Source: Bradyrhizobium diazoefficiens USDA 110 (GTDB taxonomy: Bacteria > Pseudomonadota > Alphaproteobacteria > Rhizobiales > Xanthobacteraceae). From it: a DNA stretch of 64,000 nucleotides. The notes below the pieces were generated by a model. That model searched no databases. It was not told where the DNA came from and saw nothing but the letters and a program-made list of their open reading frames with translations. The DNA is taken from contig NC_004463.1 in the NCBI RefSeq assembly GCF_000011365.1, forward strand, positions 1,598,001 through 1,662,000, given 5' to 3'. Positions within the stretch are counted from its first letter, which is position 1. Each line of letters opens with the position of its first letter. Below are positions 10,127-18,910 of the stretch, one piece after another. The translations under genes and the position numbers were made by a program.

Positions 10127-12043
10127 TCAAATATTCGCGGCGAGATCCACGACTTCGTCGAACAGCACGCCGGTGGTCTTCAGCATCTGCTCAATCTCGT
10201 CGGCGGCTTCAGTGACCGTCCGTGTCGACGTGTCGATCACGAGCTCGGCCGCTTGCGGCGTCTCGTAGTCGTTGCCGATGCCGGTGAACGACGCCAGCGC
10301 GCCGGCGCGGGCCTTCTTGTAATGGCCCTTCGGATCGCGCTCCTCGCAGACGCCGGCCGGTGTCGCGACGTGGATCTCGCGGAACGCGGTGTCGGCAATG
10401 CGGCGCGCGGTGGCGCGGTCCTCGCGGGCGGGCGAGACGGCGGCGACGATCGCGATGTGGCCGTTGCGGGCGAGATGCGTCGCGACCTCGGCGAGACGGC
10501 GGATGTTCTCGCTGCGGTCGGACGCGGAGAAGCCGAGATCGTTGTTGAGTCCAGCCCGCAGCGTGTCGCCGTCGAGCAGGATCGGCGAGCCGCCATTGGT
10601 GAACAGCCGCCGCTCCAGCGCCTTCGCCAGCGTCGACTTGCCGGAGGCCGGCAGGCCGGTGAGCCAGACCACGGCGCCGTTGTGCTGATAGCGCGCAGAG
10701 CGCTCGTCGGGGCGGAGCGCCGATTCCACCGGCACGATGTCGACCGGCACGGCGCGCTGGCCGGCATCGACCGACAGCACGAGACCGCCGCCGGCGATGC
10801 GCCCGGAGACCTCGATCACCAGACGTCCGGTGCGCGGATTCTCGGTGTAGGGATCGGTGGCGATCGGATTCGAAAGAGAGATGTCGATCTCGCCGACATG
10901 GTTGCGGCCGATCGCCTTGTTCTCGACGCTCGACAATTCGCCCGGATCGACCGCCTTCTCGATCGCCACCACGGTGGCGCGGCTTTCCTTCGGCCCGCAG
11001 CGGACCAGGAGCTGGTCGCCCTTGGCCAGCGGCTTGTCGTGCAGCCAGAAGATGCGCGCGCGCAAGCGGCGCGTCTCGCGCGGGGCACTGCCCGCATGCG
11101 CGACGATGTCGCCGCGCTCGATGAACAATTCGCGGTCGAGCGTGATGCCGACCGAGCGGCCCGCGCCCTGCCGTCCGGCAATCGGCGTCGCCGGCCAGCT
11201 CTCGACCGTCTTGATCTTGGCGATCTTGCCGGCCGGCATGATCACGATCTCGTCGCCGGCAACCAGGCTGCCGGATTCGATGCGGCCCGCCACGATGCGG
11301 CGGTCGTCGAACTTGTAGATCGCCTGCACCGGCAGCCGCAGCGCCAGCGCTTCCAGCGGGCGCGCCGGCTCGAGCTGGTCCAGCGCCTCGACCACGGTCG
11401 GTCCCTTGTACCAGCCGATGCGGTCGGTGCGCGTCGCGACGCCATCACCGTCGCGCGCGGAGATCGGGATCACGGCCGTCGGCGTCACGCCGAGGCCGTT
11501 GAGATGCGCGGAAATCTCGTCGCTGATCGCCTGGAAGCGATCGGCGGAGAAATCCACGCGGTCCATCTTGTTGACGACGATCGCAACCTGCTTCACGCCG
11601 AGCAGATGCAGGAGATAGCCGTGCCGCCTGGTCTGGTCGCGCACGCCCTCGAGCGCGTCGATGATCAGCACCGCGCCGTCGGCCTGCGAGGCGCCGGTGA
11701 TCATATTGCGCAGGAATTCGGCATGGCCGGGCGCGTCGATCAGCACGATGTCGCGCGAATTGGTGCGGAAGCGGATCTGCGTGGTGTCGATGGTGATGCC
11801 CTGGTCGCGCTCGGTCTGGAGCGCGTCGAGCAGGAACGACCATTCGAACGGCATGCCGCGCCGCGCGCTGACGGCCTTCAGCATCTCCAGCTTGCCGTCG
11901 GGCAGGCTGCCGGTCTCGTGCAGGAGGCGGCCGACCAGCGTCGACTTGCCGTGGTCGACATGGCCGACGATGACGATGCGGACCTGCGGGCGCGTGGTGC
12001 CGTTCGGGGTCGCGGGCGAAGCGGGGGTGACGATCATGTTCAT
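10127..12043 (-). CDS. cysNC: Bifunctional sulfate adenylyltransferase subunit 1 / adenylylsulfate kinase
   Basis: A 638-residue fusion. The N-terminal part (to about residue 440) is the CysN GTPase of ATP sulfurylase, with GHVDHGKST, DAPGH, NKMD and SARDGDG. The C-terminal part is an APS kinase with P loop GLPASGKST and DGDTLRAGLN, which makes PAPS. With CysD it activates sulfate to APS. The ATG at 12043 is chosen because upstream in-frame sequence is cysD in another frame. cysD ends 20 bases upstream, so the two are one operon. Both halves look intact. NodQ has the same architecture, but no nod genes are present here. Confidence 0.95.
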   Translation of the reverse strand: MNMIVTPASPATPNGTTRPQVRIVIVGHVDHGKSTLVGRLLHETGSLPDGKLEMLKAVSARRGMPFEWSFLLDALQTERDQGITIDTTQIRFRTNSRDIVLIDAPGHAEFLRNMITGASQADGAVLIIDALEGVRDQTRRHGYLLHLLGVKQVAIVVNKMDRVDFSADRFQAISDEISAHLNGLGVTPTAVIPISARDGDGVATRTDRIGWYKGPTVVEALDQLEPARPLEALALRLPVQAIYKFDDRRIVAGRIESGSLVAGDEIVIMPAGKIAKIKTVESWPATPIAGRQGAGRSVGITLDRELFIERGDIVAHAGSAPRETRRLRARIFWLHDKPLAKGDQLLVRCGPKESRATVVAIEKAVDPGELSSVENKAIGRNHVGEIDISLSNPIATDPYTENPRTGRLVIEVSGRIAGGGLVLSVDAGQRAVPVDIVPVESALRPDERSARYQHNGAVVWLTGLPASGKSTLAKALERRLFTNGGSPILLDGDTLRAGLNNDLGFSASDRSENIRRLAEVATHLARNGHIAIVAAVSPAREDRATARRIADTAFREIHVATPAGVCEERDPKGHYKKARAGALASFTGIGNDYETPQAAELVIDTSTRTVTEAADEIEQMLKTTGVLFDEVVDLAANI

Positions 12044-12063
12044 GGCCGCGTTGCGTCCTGAGG

Positions 12064-12960
12064 TCAGAGATAGCCGGCGACGCGCAGACGCTCGAAGGCG
12101 TCTTCGGTCTCGTGGTCGAGCGCGCGTCCCGCGCGCTCCGGCACCTTGGTCTGCTCGAGCTCGACCAGGATCTCCTCGATGGTCGACGCAGTCGAATTCA
12201 CCGGATTGGTGATGTCCTGATCGCCCAGCGAGCGGTAGCGCTTGCCGTTTTGCGACAGATAGAGCGGGATGATCGGGATGTTCTCGCGCTTGGTGTAGGC
12301 CCAGATGTCGGCCTCGGTCCAATGCAGGATCGGATGGATGCGCAAATGCGCGCCTTGCGGCGGCGAGGCGTTGAAATGATCCCAGAACTCAGGCGGCTGG
12401 TCGCGCACGTCCCAATTGCCTTCGAGACCGCGCGGCGAGAACACGCGCTCCTTGGCGCGGGTGGCCTCCTCGTCGCGGCGGATGCCGGCGATCAGGCCGT
12501 CGAAGCCGTATTTGCCGAGTGCCATCTTGAGGCCTTCGGTCTTGCGCGCAGCGGAACGGGCGGCCGGCGGCAGCGTTGGGTCGACGGCATCGATGGGCGG
12601 GCAGGGCTCGACGCGTAGGTCGAGATCCCACTCCTTCCCGTAATGATCGCGGAAGCGATACATCTCCGGAAACTTCTTGCCGGTGTCGACATGGAGGGCC
12701 GGGAACGGCATGCGGCCGAAGAACGCCTTGCGCGCCAGCCAGATCATGACGTTGGAGTCCTTGCCGAGCGACCACAGCAGGGCGATCTTCTTCAGACGGG
12801 CGAAGGCCTCGCGGAAAATGTAGATGCTCTGCGCCTCGAGCTGGTCCAGATGGTCCATGCTGGGCGCAACATCAGCAGAAAATTCTTGCGAGCCCGAGCG
12901 CCCGGTGAGGGCGGGGCTGCTCACTCCGACAGCTGCGGAATCGTCCTTGAGAAGATGCAT
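12064..12960 (-). CDS. cysD: Sulfate adenylyltransferase subunit 2
   Basis: A 298-residue catalytic subunit of ATP sulfurylase, working with CysN to make APS from sulfate and ATP in the cytoplasm. The PP-loop reads WSLGKDSNVM (family SxGKDS), followed by VDTGKKFPEMYRFRDHYGKEW and GIRRDEEATRAKERVFSPR; HPILHWTEADIWAY is near the C terminus. The ATG at 12960 (MHLLKDD) has GGCAGAG just upstream. A residue stretch of about 35 before MDHLDQLEAQSI is poorly conserved in the family, so the later Met is an alternative start. It is the first gene of the leftward cys operon. Confidence 0.95.
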   Translation of the reverse strand: MHLLKDDSAAVGVSSPALTGRSGSQEFSADVAPSMDHLDQLEAQSIYIFREAFARLKKIALLWSLGKDSNVMIWLARKAFFGRMPFPALHVDTGKKFPEMYRFRDHYGKEWDLDLRVEPCPPIDAVDPTLPPAARSAARKTEGLKMALGKYGFDGLIAGIRRDEEATRAKERVFSPRGLEGNWDVRDQPPEFWDHFNASPPQGAHLRIHPILHWTEADIWAYTKRENIPIIPLYLSQNGKRYRSLGDQDITNPVNSTASTIEEILVELEQTKVPERAGRALDHETEDAFERLRVAGYL

Positions 12961-13103
12961 CTCTGCCACTTTGCGTTTGGAGGCGAAAATTCTATAGTTG
13001 CAGCGCAGGAGAGAAGAAAAAATTTTCTCTTTGCGCGCTCGAAACGACACATATATAGAAAATAATTCCAGTCAACCCCGGAAGTGGGGGAAGCGAGTAT
13101 CGT
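12961..13103. promoter_or_regulatory. AT-rich divergent control region between cysD and cysG
   Basis: This 143-base region drives both sulfur operons. It stands out as AT-rich. It contains inverted boxes TTCTATA (12990-12996) and TATAGAA (13054-13060) around an imperfect palindrome GAGAAGAAAAAATTTTCTCTTT (13011-13032). These could be -10 regions and an operator for a LysR-type (CysB-like) regulator. The assignment to a regulator is inference. Confidence 0.45.
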
Positions 13104-14528
13104 ATGCGGTTCTTGCCGGTGTTCCTCGATCTCAAGGCCGGTCCGGTGGTCCTCATCGGTGCGGGTGAGCTTTTGCGCGCCAAGCTGCGCGTGCTCACTG
13201 CGGCCGGTGCGCGCATCCGCGTGCACGCGATCGACGGCAATCAGGACATGGGCCTTAGCTCCGAGGACGCGGCGCGCGTCGACATCGCGACCGGCGATCC
13301 GCTCATCGCCGATCTCTCAGGCGTCATCGCGATCGTCTGCGCCGGGGCGGGCGATGTCGGCGTTGCGATGTCGGCGCGGGCGAAGGCGCTCGGCCTGCCG
13401 GTCAACGTCATGGACGATCTCGAGCATTCCAGCTTCATCTTCCCGGCCATCGTCGATCGCGGCGATGTCGTGGTCGCGGTCGGCACCGGCGGCACCTCTC
13501 CGGTGGTGGCGCGGCGCGTGCGCGAGAAGATCGAGGCGCTGCTGCCTGCGCGCATCGGCGAGCTCGCCGAGTTCATCGGCGACTTCCGCAAATCCATCAA
13601 CGAGCGCATTGCCGAGTTTCCGCTGCGCCGCCGCTTCTGGGAGCGCGTCATCGACGGCCCGATCGGTGGTGCCGTGCTCGCCGGCCGCAAGGGCGAGGCG
13701 GACGCGGCGCTCAAGGCCATTGCCGATCCCGCCGCGTTCGCGCGTGCCGACAAGCCGGAAGGCTCCGTTGCGCTGGTCGGCGCCGGTCCGGGCGATCCCG
13801 ATCTTCTCACTATCAAGGCGCTGCGCGCGCTCCAGGACGCCGACATCGTCTTCCATGACGAGCTGGTCTCGCGCGAAATTCTCGATCGCATCCGCCGCGA
13901 CACGACGCGCGTTGCGGTCGGCCGCCGCGTCGGCAAGCCCGGCATCGGCCAGGACGCCATCAACACGCGCATGATCGAGGCCGCGCAGTCAGGTCAGCGC
14001 GTGGTGCGGCTGAAGGGCGGCGATCCCTTCGTGTTCGGCCGCGGCGGCGAAGAGGTCGAAGCGCTGCGCTCGGCGGGCGTTGCCTATTCGATCATTCCCG
14101 GCATCACCGCCGGGCTCGGCGGCGCCGCCGATTTCGAGGTGCCGCTCACCTATCGTCATGAAGCGACCCGCATCACCTTCCTCACCGCGCACAGGGCGCG
14201 CGATGCGGAAGCCGTGGACTGGTCGACGCTCACCGACACCAAGATGACCGTCGTGGTCTACATGGGCATGACCGCGGCACCGGCCGTGCGCGCAGGCCTG
14301 TTCGCCGCCGGCCGCTCGCCCGAAACGCCGGTCGGCGTGTTCGCCCGCGTCACGCGGCCCGATGCGCAAGGCGCGATCGGCACGCTGCGCGATCTTCCCG
14401 AGCTCGTGCGGCGGACCCATGGCGGTCCTGCCATGCTCATCATCGGCGACGTGGTCCGGCATGCCGGCTCGCTTCGCCGCCAGACACCCAAGCAAATCAT
14501 CTCCGACCTATTGGATGCTGCCGAATGA
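13104..14528 (+). CDS. cysG: Siroheme synthase (CysG: uroporphyrinogen-III methyltransferase / precorrin-2 dehydrogenase / ferrochelatase)
   Basis: A 474-residue trifunctional enzyme making siroheme for the sulfite reductase downstream. The N-terminal half is the NAD-dependent dehydrogenase/chelatase: it begins FLPVFLDLKAGPVVLIGAGE and contains VAVGTGGTSPVVARRVREKIEALLP. The C-terminal half is the SAM-dependent methyltransferase, with VGAGPGDPDLLTIKALRALQ, GRRVGKPGI, RLKGGDPFVFGRGGEE and VYMGM. Full length for the family. Its stop overlaps the start of the next gene (ATGA), which implies translational coupling in the cys operon. Confidence 0.96.
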   Translation: MRFLPVFLDLKAGPVVLIGAGELLRAKLRVLTAAGARIRVHAIDGNQDMGLSSEDAARVDIATGDPLIADLSGVIAIVCAGAGDVGVAMSARAKALGLPVNVMDDLEHSSFIFPAIVDRGDVVVAVGTGGTSPVVARRVREKIEALLPARIGELAEFIGDFRKSINERIAEFPLRRRFWERVIDGPIGGAVLAGRKGEADAALKAIADPAAFARADKPEGSVALVGAGPGDPDLLTIKALRALQDADIVFHDELVSREILDRIRRDTTRVAVGRRVGKPGIGQDAINTRMIEAAQSGQRVVRLKGGDPFVFGRGGEEVEALRSAGVAYSIIPGITAGLGGAADFEVPLTYRHEATRITFLTAHRARDAEAVDWSTLTDTKMTVVVYMGMTAAPAVRAGLFAAGRSPETPVGVFARVTRPDAQGAIGTLRDLPELVRRTHGGPAMLIIGDVVRHAGSLRRQTPKQIISDLLDAAE

Positions 14529-14833
14529 CCTCTCCTCTGCAACAAAAGCTGAAAATTACGGGTCCCTCCGTTGTGACCGCCAACCGGACCTGGGACGGCG
14601 TCGTCGTCTATCGCACGGCTGCCAGGGGCTGGTCCGTGGAACTGACGGATGCCGCGATCGTGCGAAACTCGGACGAAGCGAAAGCGTTGCTCGCCGAGGC
14701 CGTGGCCGATGACGTCGGCGCGATCGGCCCCTATATCGCGCCGGTGCAAGTCGACGAGGCCGGCAAGATCCTGCCGGGTAATCTGCGTGAGCAGATTCGC
14801 CGCGATGGCGTGACGATCGGCTTGCCCGTCTGA
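14525..14833 (+). CDS. DUF2849 domain-containing protein in the sulfite-reduction operon
   Basis: A 102-residue soluble protein with motif VVTANRTWDGVVVYRT near the N terminus. It matches DUF2849, a small family found between siroheme synthase and sulfite reductase genes in alphaproteobacteria and lacking an assigned function. It has no cysteines or obvious cofactor motif. Start and stop overlap the neighbouring genes or lie within 30 bases, so it is coexpressed with cysG and cysI. A role in siroheme delivery or reductase assembly is a guess from context only. Confidence 0.85.
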   Translation: MTSPLQQKLKITGPSVVTANRTWDGVVVYRTAARGWSVELTDAAIVRNSDEAKALLAEAVADDVGAIGPYIAPVQVDEAGKILPGNLREQIRRDGVTIGLPV

Positions 14834-14861
14834 ATGTTGGCAGAGCTGTAAGGCATTCTTC

Positions 14862-16517
14862 ATGTACGCTTACGACGAAATCGACCGCACGCTGGTCAAC
14901 GAGCGCGTCTCGGAATTCCGCGACCAGGTGCAGCGCCGTCTCTCGGGCGAGCTCACCGAAGACGAATTCAAGATGCTGCGCTTGCAGAACGGCGTCTATC
15001 TGCAACTCCACGCCTACATGTTTCGCGTCGCGATTCCCTACGGCACGCTGGCGTCGAACCAGTTGCGGGCGCTTGCCCATGTCGCGCGCAAATACGACCG
15101 CGGCTACGGCCATTTTACCACGCGCCAGAACATCCAGTTCAACTGGATCAAGCTGTCGGACCTGCCGGACGCGCTGGCCGATCTCGCCGAGGTCGGCATC
15201 CACGCGATGCAGACCTCCGGCAACAACATGCGCAACGTCACCTCGGACCAGTGGGCCGGCGTCGCGCCCGGTGAGATCGAGGATCCCCGCATCTGGTCGG
15301 AGCTGATCCGCCAGCACACCACGCTGCATCCGGAATTCTCGTTCCTGCCGCGCAAGTTCAAGATCGCGATCACCGCGTCGGACCACGACCGTGCCGCGAT
15401 CAAGGTCCACGATATCGGCCTGCGCCTGATCAAGAACGAGAAGGGCGAAACCGGCTTCGAGGTCCTGGTCGGCGGCGGTCTCGGCCGCACGCCGTTCATC
15501 GGCAAGACCATCAAGCACTTCGTGCACGGCCGCGATCTCCTGAGCTACATCGAGGCCATCCTGCGCGTCTACAATCAGTACGGACGCCGCGACAACATCT
15601 ACAAGGCCCGGATCAAGATCCTGGTGCACGAGCTCGGCATCGAGAAATTCTCCCGCGAGGTCGAGGAGGAGTGGCAGCACATCCGCAACTCCTCGCTCCA
15701 GATCGACGACGAGGTGATCGAGGACATCCGCTCGCGCTTCATCTATCCCGCTTACGAGAAGCTGCCGCACATGCCGGACGAGCTGCGGCAGGCCGCGGCC
15801 GATCCCGAGTTCGAGGCGTGGCGCAAGAACTCCGTCGCCCCGCACAAGAACCCGGGCTATTCCATCGTCACGATCTCGCTGAAGCCGATCGGCGCACCTC
15901 CGGGTGATGCCACCGCCGAGCAGATGGATGCGCTCGCCGATCTCGCCGACAGATATTCGTTCGGCGAAATCCGCGTCGGTCACGAGCAGAATCTGGCGCT
16001 GCCGCATGTCGCCAAGCGCGACCTGCCGGCGCTGTGGAAAGCGCTCGACAAGCTCGGGTTGGCGACCCCGAACGTCAATCTGATCACCGACATCATCGCC
16101 TGCCCGGGGCTCGACTATTGCTCGCTGGCGAATGCGCGCTCGATCCCGATCGCGCAGGAGCTGACGCGGCGCTTCGCCAACCACGAGCTCGCCAACCTGA
16201 TCGGCCGGCTGCACATCAACATCTCCGGCTGCATCAATGCCTGCGGCCATCACCATGTCGGCCATATCGGCATTCTTGGCGTCGAGAAGAACGGCGAGGA
16301 GGTCTATCAGATCACCATCGGCGGCCGCGCCGACGAGGGCGCCGCGCTCGGCAATCTGATCGGCCCCGGCGTCAAGTTCGACGAGGTCGCCGACGTCGTC
16401 GAGGACATCGTGGAAGCCTATCTCGCGCTGCGCGCGCGCCCGGAGGAGCTGTTCATCGACACGGTGAAGCGCCTTGGCGTCGAACCCTTCAAGGAGCGCG
16501 TCTATGCCACTCGTTAA
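14862..16517 (+). CDS. cysI: Sulfite reductase hemoprotein (nitrite/sulfite reductase family)
   Basis: A 551-residue cytoplasmic enzyme that reduces sulfite to sulfide using siroheme and a [4Fe-4S] cluster. It has two ferredoxin-like half domains, the siroheme-binding TTRQNIQFNW motif (residues 86-95) and cluster cysteines at 414 and 420 (CPGLDYC) and 457 and 461 (CINAC). No CysJ flavoprotein gene is nearby, which suggests a ferredoxin electron donor as in plant-type enzymes. A nitrite reductase role is possible for the family, but placement with cysG and cysH supports sulfite. Confidence 0.94.
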   Translation: MYAYDEIDRTLVNERVSEFRDQVQRRLSGELTEDEFKMLRLQNGVYLQLHAYMFRVAIPYGTLASNQLRALAHVARKYDRGYGHFTTRQNIQFNWIKLSDLPDALADLAEVGIHAMQTSGNNMRNVTSDQWAGVAPGEIEDPRIWSELIRQHTTLHPEFSFLPRKFKIAITASDHDRAAIKVHDIGLRLIKNEKGETGFEVLVGGGLGRTPFIGKTIKHFVHGRDLLSYIEAILRVYNQYGRRDNIYKARIKILVHELGIEKFSREVEEEWQHIRNSSLQIDDEVIEDIRSRFIYPAYEKLPHMPDELRQAAADPEFEAWRKNSVAPHKNPGYSIVTISLKPIGAPPGDATAEQMDALADLADRYSFGEIRVGHEQNLALPHVAKRDLPALWKALDKLGLATPNVNLITDIIACPGLDYCSLANARSIPIAQELTRRFANHELANLIGRLHINISGCINACGHHHVGHIGILGVEKNGEEVYQITIGGRADEGAALGNLIGPGVKFDEVADVVEDIVEAYLALRARPEELFIDTVKRLGVEPFKERVYATR

Positions 16518-17019
16518 CGGCGGAAAAATCGTCGACGACAGCTTCGTCAAGCTGGCGGTCGACACGCCGCTGCCGGAGGGCGGCGACATCCTGGTGCCGG
16601 CCGAGCGTTTCGTCGGTGAGGCCGATGCGTTGCTCAAGCGTGCCGGCAAGGTCGGCGTGATCTGGCCGAACAATCGCGACATCGACGAGCTCGTGCCGTA
16701 TCTCGGCAAGGTCGCCGCCGTTGCGCTGGTGTTTCCGAGCTTCCGCGACGGACGCGCCTACAGTCAGGCGCGGCTGCTGCGCGAGCGCTACAACTATCGC
16801 GGTGAGCTGCGTGCCACCGGGCAGGTGCTGCGCGACCAGTTCGTGTTCATGCTGCGTGCGGGCTTCGATTCCTTCGAGGTCAAGAAGCAGGCCGACGCGG
16901 AAGCGTTCATGCAGACCGCAAAGCGTTATTCGGTGTTCTACCAGCCGACCGGCGACGGCCGGATCACGGCGCTGCACCGGCGCATGCAGTTGCGTCATTC
17001 AGAAGGTGTCGGCACGTGA
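16504..17019 (+). CDS. DUF934 domain-containing protein
   Basis: A 171-residue soluble protein starting MPLVNGGKIVDD, with the family features FPSFRDGRAYSQARLLRERY, GELRATGQVLRDQ and ADAEAFMQTAKRYSVFYQPT. DUF934 is an uncharacterised family almost always found beside cysI and cysH. The ATG at 16504 overlaps the cysI stop by 14 bases and the gene's end overlaps the cysH GTG start by four. Such tight coupling suggests an accessory role in sulfite reduction, but the sequence shows no redox cofactor motif. Confidence 0.9.
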   Translation: MPLVNGGKIVDDSFVKLAVDTPLPEGGDILVPAERFVGEADALLKRAGKVGVIWPNNRDIDELVPYLGKVAAVALVFPSFRDGRAYSQARLLRERYNYRGELRATGQVLRDQFVFMLRAGFDSFEVKKQADAEAFMQTAKRYSVFYQPTGDGRITALHRRMQLRHSEGVGT

Positions 17020-17747
17020 ACGCAATTGCGCCTCAGGTATCTCCTGTGTCCGTTTCCGCGCTGCCCTCTGCCGCGGAACTCGATCGCGCCTTGCGCGATG
17101 CCTCGCCCGCGGAGGTCATCGCCGCGGCCCTGAAGGCGGTCGGCCGCGACAAGCTTGCGCTGGTGTCGTCCTTCGGCACGGAATCGGCGACGCTTCTGAA
17201 GGTGATGGCGGACGTCGATCCGTCGATCCCCGTGATCTTCCTCGACACCGGCTGGCTGTTCGAGGAGACGCTCGCCTATCGCGACATGCTGATCGCGACG
17301 CTGGGGCTCAAGGACGTCCGCTCGATCAGGCCGGCGGAGGAGACGCTGTCGCGCGAGGATCCCGACCGCGACCTCTGGTTCTCCGATCCCGACGCCTGCT
17401 GCCGCATCCGCAAGGTGGAGCCGCTGGCGCGCGCGCTGAAGCCGTTCGACGCCTGGATCAACGGCCGCAAGCGCTTCCAGGGCAATGCGCGCGCCGACAT
17501 TCCGGTGGTCGAGGACGACGGCGCGCGGTTGAAGTTCAACCCCTTCGCCAACGTTTCGCGCGAGGAACTCGAGGCGATTTTCGTCCGCGCCAAATTGCCG
17601 CGTCATCCACTGGCCGCCTCCGGTTTCCTGTCGGTTGGGTGTATGCCTTGCACCAGCAGAACGGCCGAAGGCGAGGATGCACGCGCCGGTCGCTGGCGCG
17701 GCCGGGCCAAGACAGAATGCGGCATCCACACGATGAAGACTTCGTAG
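17016..17747 (+). CDS. cysH: Adenylylsulfate (APS) reductase, [4Fe-4S] type
   Basis: A 243-residue thioredoxin-dependent reductase making sulfite from activated sulfate. It has the PP-loop region SSFGTES and DTGWLFEET. Cysteines at 128 and 129 (CCRIRKVEPL) and at 209 and 212 (CMPC) are the four cluster ligands that mark APS-using enzymes; PAPS reductases lack them. The catalytic Cys is in TECGIH (residue 235). The start is GTG inside the overlap with the DUF934 gene. It is the last gene of the reduction operon. Confidence 0.95.
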   Translation: MNAIAPQVSPVSVSALPSAAELDRALRDASPAEVIAAALKAVGRDKLALVSSFGTESATLLKVMADVDPSIPVIFLDTGWLFEETLAYRDMLIATLGLKDVRSIRPAEETLSREDPDRDLWFSDPDACCRIRKVEPLARALKPFDAWINGRKRFQGNARADIPVVEDDGARLKFNPFANVSREELEAIFVRAKLPRHPLAASGFLSVGCMPCTSRTAEGEDARAGRWRGRAKTECGIHTMKTS

Positions 17748-17859
17748 CACAGTCAGGCTGCGACGCCGCGAACAAGAAAATCCGGTTCCGTTGACTTAGG
17801 AGCGGTTTGTCCCGAGTTATGCCCGTGTGCCATCGGCGACATCGACGTCGCTGAGGTGA

Positions 17860-18873
17860 ATGGAGATGGACATGATGCGCCGTATCGTTCTGCTCGCGGC
17901 AGGCCTCCTGGCGACAGGCTTCTTGGCAAGCTCGGCTCTCGCTGCTGACATCAATCTTCTGAACGTGTCGTACGATCCGACGCGCGAGCTCTATGGCGAG
18001 TTCAACAAGGCGTTCGTGAACGCCTATCAGAAGGAAACCGGCAAGAGCGTCGAGATCAAGCAGTCGCATGGCGGCAGCGGATCGCAGGCGCGCGCGGTGA
18101 TCGACGGATTGCAGGCCGATGTGGTGACGCTCGCGCTCGCCTATGACATCAATGCGATCGCGAGCAAGGGCCTCATTACGGCCGACTGGCAAAAGCGTCT
18201 GCCGCAGAATTCATCACCCTACACGTCCACCATCGTGTTCCTGGTGCGCAAGGGCAATCCGAAGGGCATCAAGGACTGGGACGACCTGCTCAAGCCGGGC
18301 GTCGCCGTGATCACGCCCAACCCGAAGACGTCGGGCGGCGCGCGCTGGAACTATCTGGCGGCCTGGGGCTTTGCGCAAAAGAAATACGGATCGGCCGACA
18401 AGGCCAAGGATTTCATCGGAAAGCTTTACCAGCAGGTGCCGGTGCTCGATACCGGCGCGCGCGGCGCCACCGTGACCTTCGTCGAGCGCGGCGTCGGCGA
18501 CGTGCTGCTCGCCTGGGAGAACGAGGCCTATCTCGCGCTCAAGGAATTCGGTCCGGAAAAATTCGAGATCGTGGCGCCGCCGCTATCGATCCTGGCCGAA
18601 CCGCCGGTCGCGATCGTCGACAAGGTCGCCGATAAAAAAGGCACCCGCAACGCCGCCGATGCCTACCTTCAGTACTGGTACACCAGAGAAGGCCAGGAGA
18701 TCGCCGCGCGCAATTTCTACCGTCCGCGCGATGCCGCGATCGCCAAAAAGTATGAAAACTCGTTCGCCAAGGTCGAGCTGTTCACGATCGACGACGTTTT
18801 CGGCGGCTGGACCAAGGCGCAGAAGGAACATTTTGCCGACGGCGGCATTTTCGATCAGATCTACAAGAACTGA
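17860..18873 (+). CDS. Sulfate ABC transporter, substrate-binding protein
   Basis: A periplasmic sulfate/thiosulfate-binding protein of about 337 residues with a signal peptide (cleavage near ALA-A). Family blocks include [47 protein letters not shown] and [16 protein letters not shown]. ATGs at 17860, 17866, 17872 and 17875 are all possible; GAGGTGA precedes the first. It starts 112 bases after cysH, and a TTGACT at 17791-17796 could be the -35 of its own promoter. It is followed by cysT, cysW and cysA. Confidence 0.94.
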   Translation: MEMDMMRRIVLLAAGLLATGFLASSALAADINLLNVSYDPTRELYGEFNKAFVNAYQKETGKSVEIKQSHGGSGSQARAVIDGLQADVVTLALAYDINAIASKGLITADWQKRLPQNSSPYTSTIVFLVRKGNPKGIKDWDDLLKPGVAVITPNPKTSGGARWNYLAAWGFAQKKYGSADKAKDFIGKLYQQVPVLDTGARGATVTFVERGVGDVLLAWENEAYLALKEFGPEKFEIVAPPLSILAEPPVAIVDKVADKKGTRNAADAYLQYWYTREGQEIAARNFYRPRDAAIAKKYENSFAKVELFTIDDVFGGWTKAQKEHFADGGIFDQIYKN

Positions 18874-18910
18874 TCGGGCGCTGTCTTAGGAGGCTGTAGC
18901 AGGGGGCCTG

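Noticed and set aside
9497..12061. An 854-codon plus-strand frame opposite malate synthase and cysNC
   Set aside because: Same shadow pattern, with no family motifs; the minus strand genes are unambiguous. Similar long shadows at 2337-4277, 7792-9555 and 14556-16709 were rejected for the same reason.
17748..17859. Possible SAM or other sulfur-linked riboswitch upstream of the sulfate-binding protein gene
   Set aside because: Only 112 bases, and no recognisable conserved riboswitch core or pseudoknot was found; a simple promoter is the safer reading.
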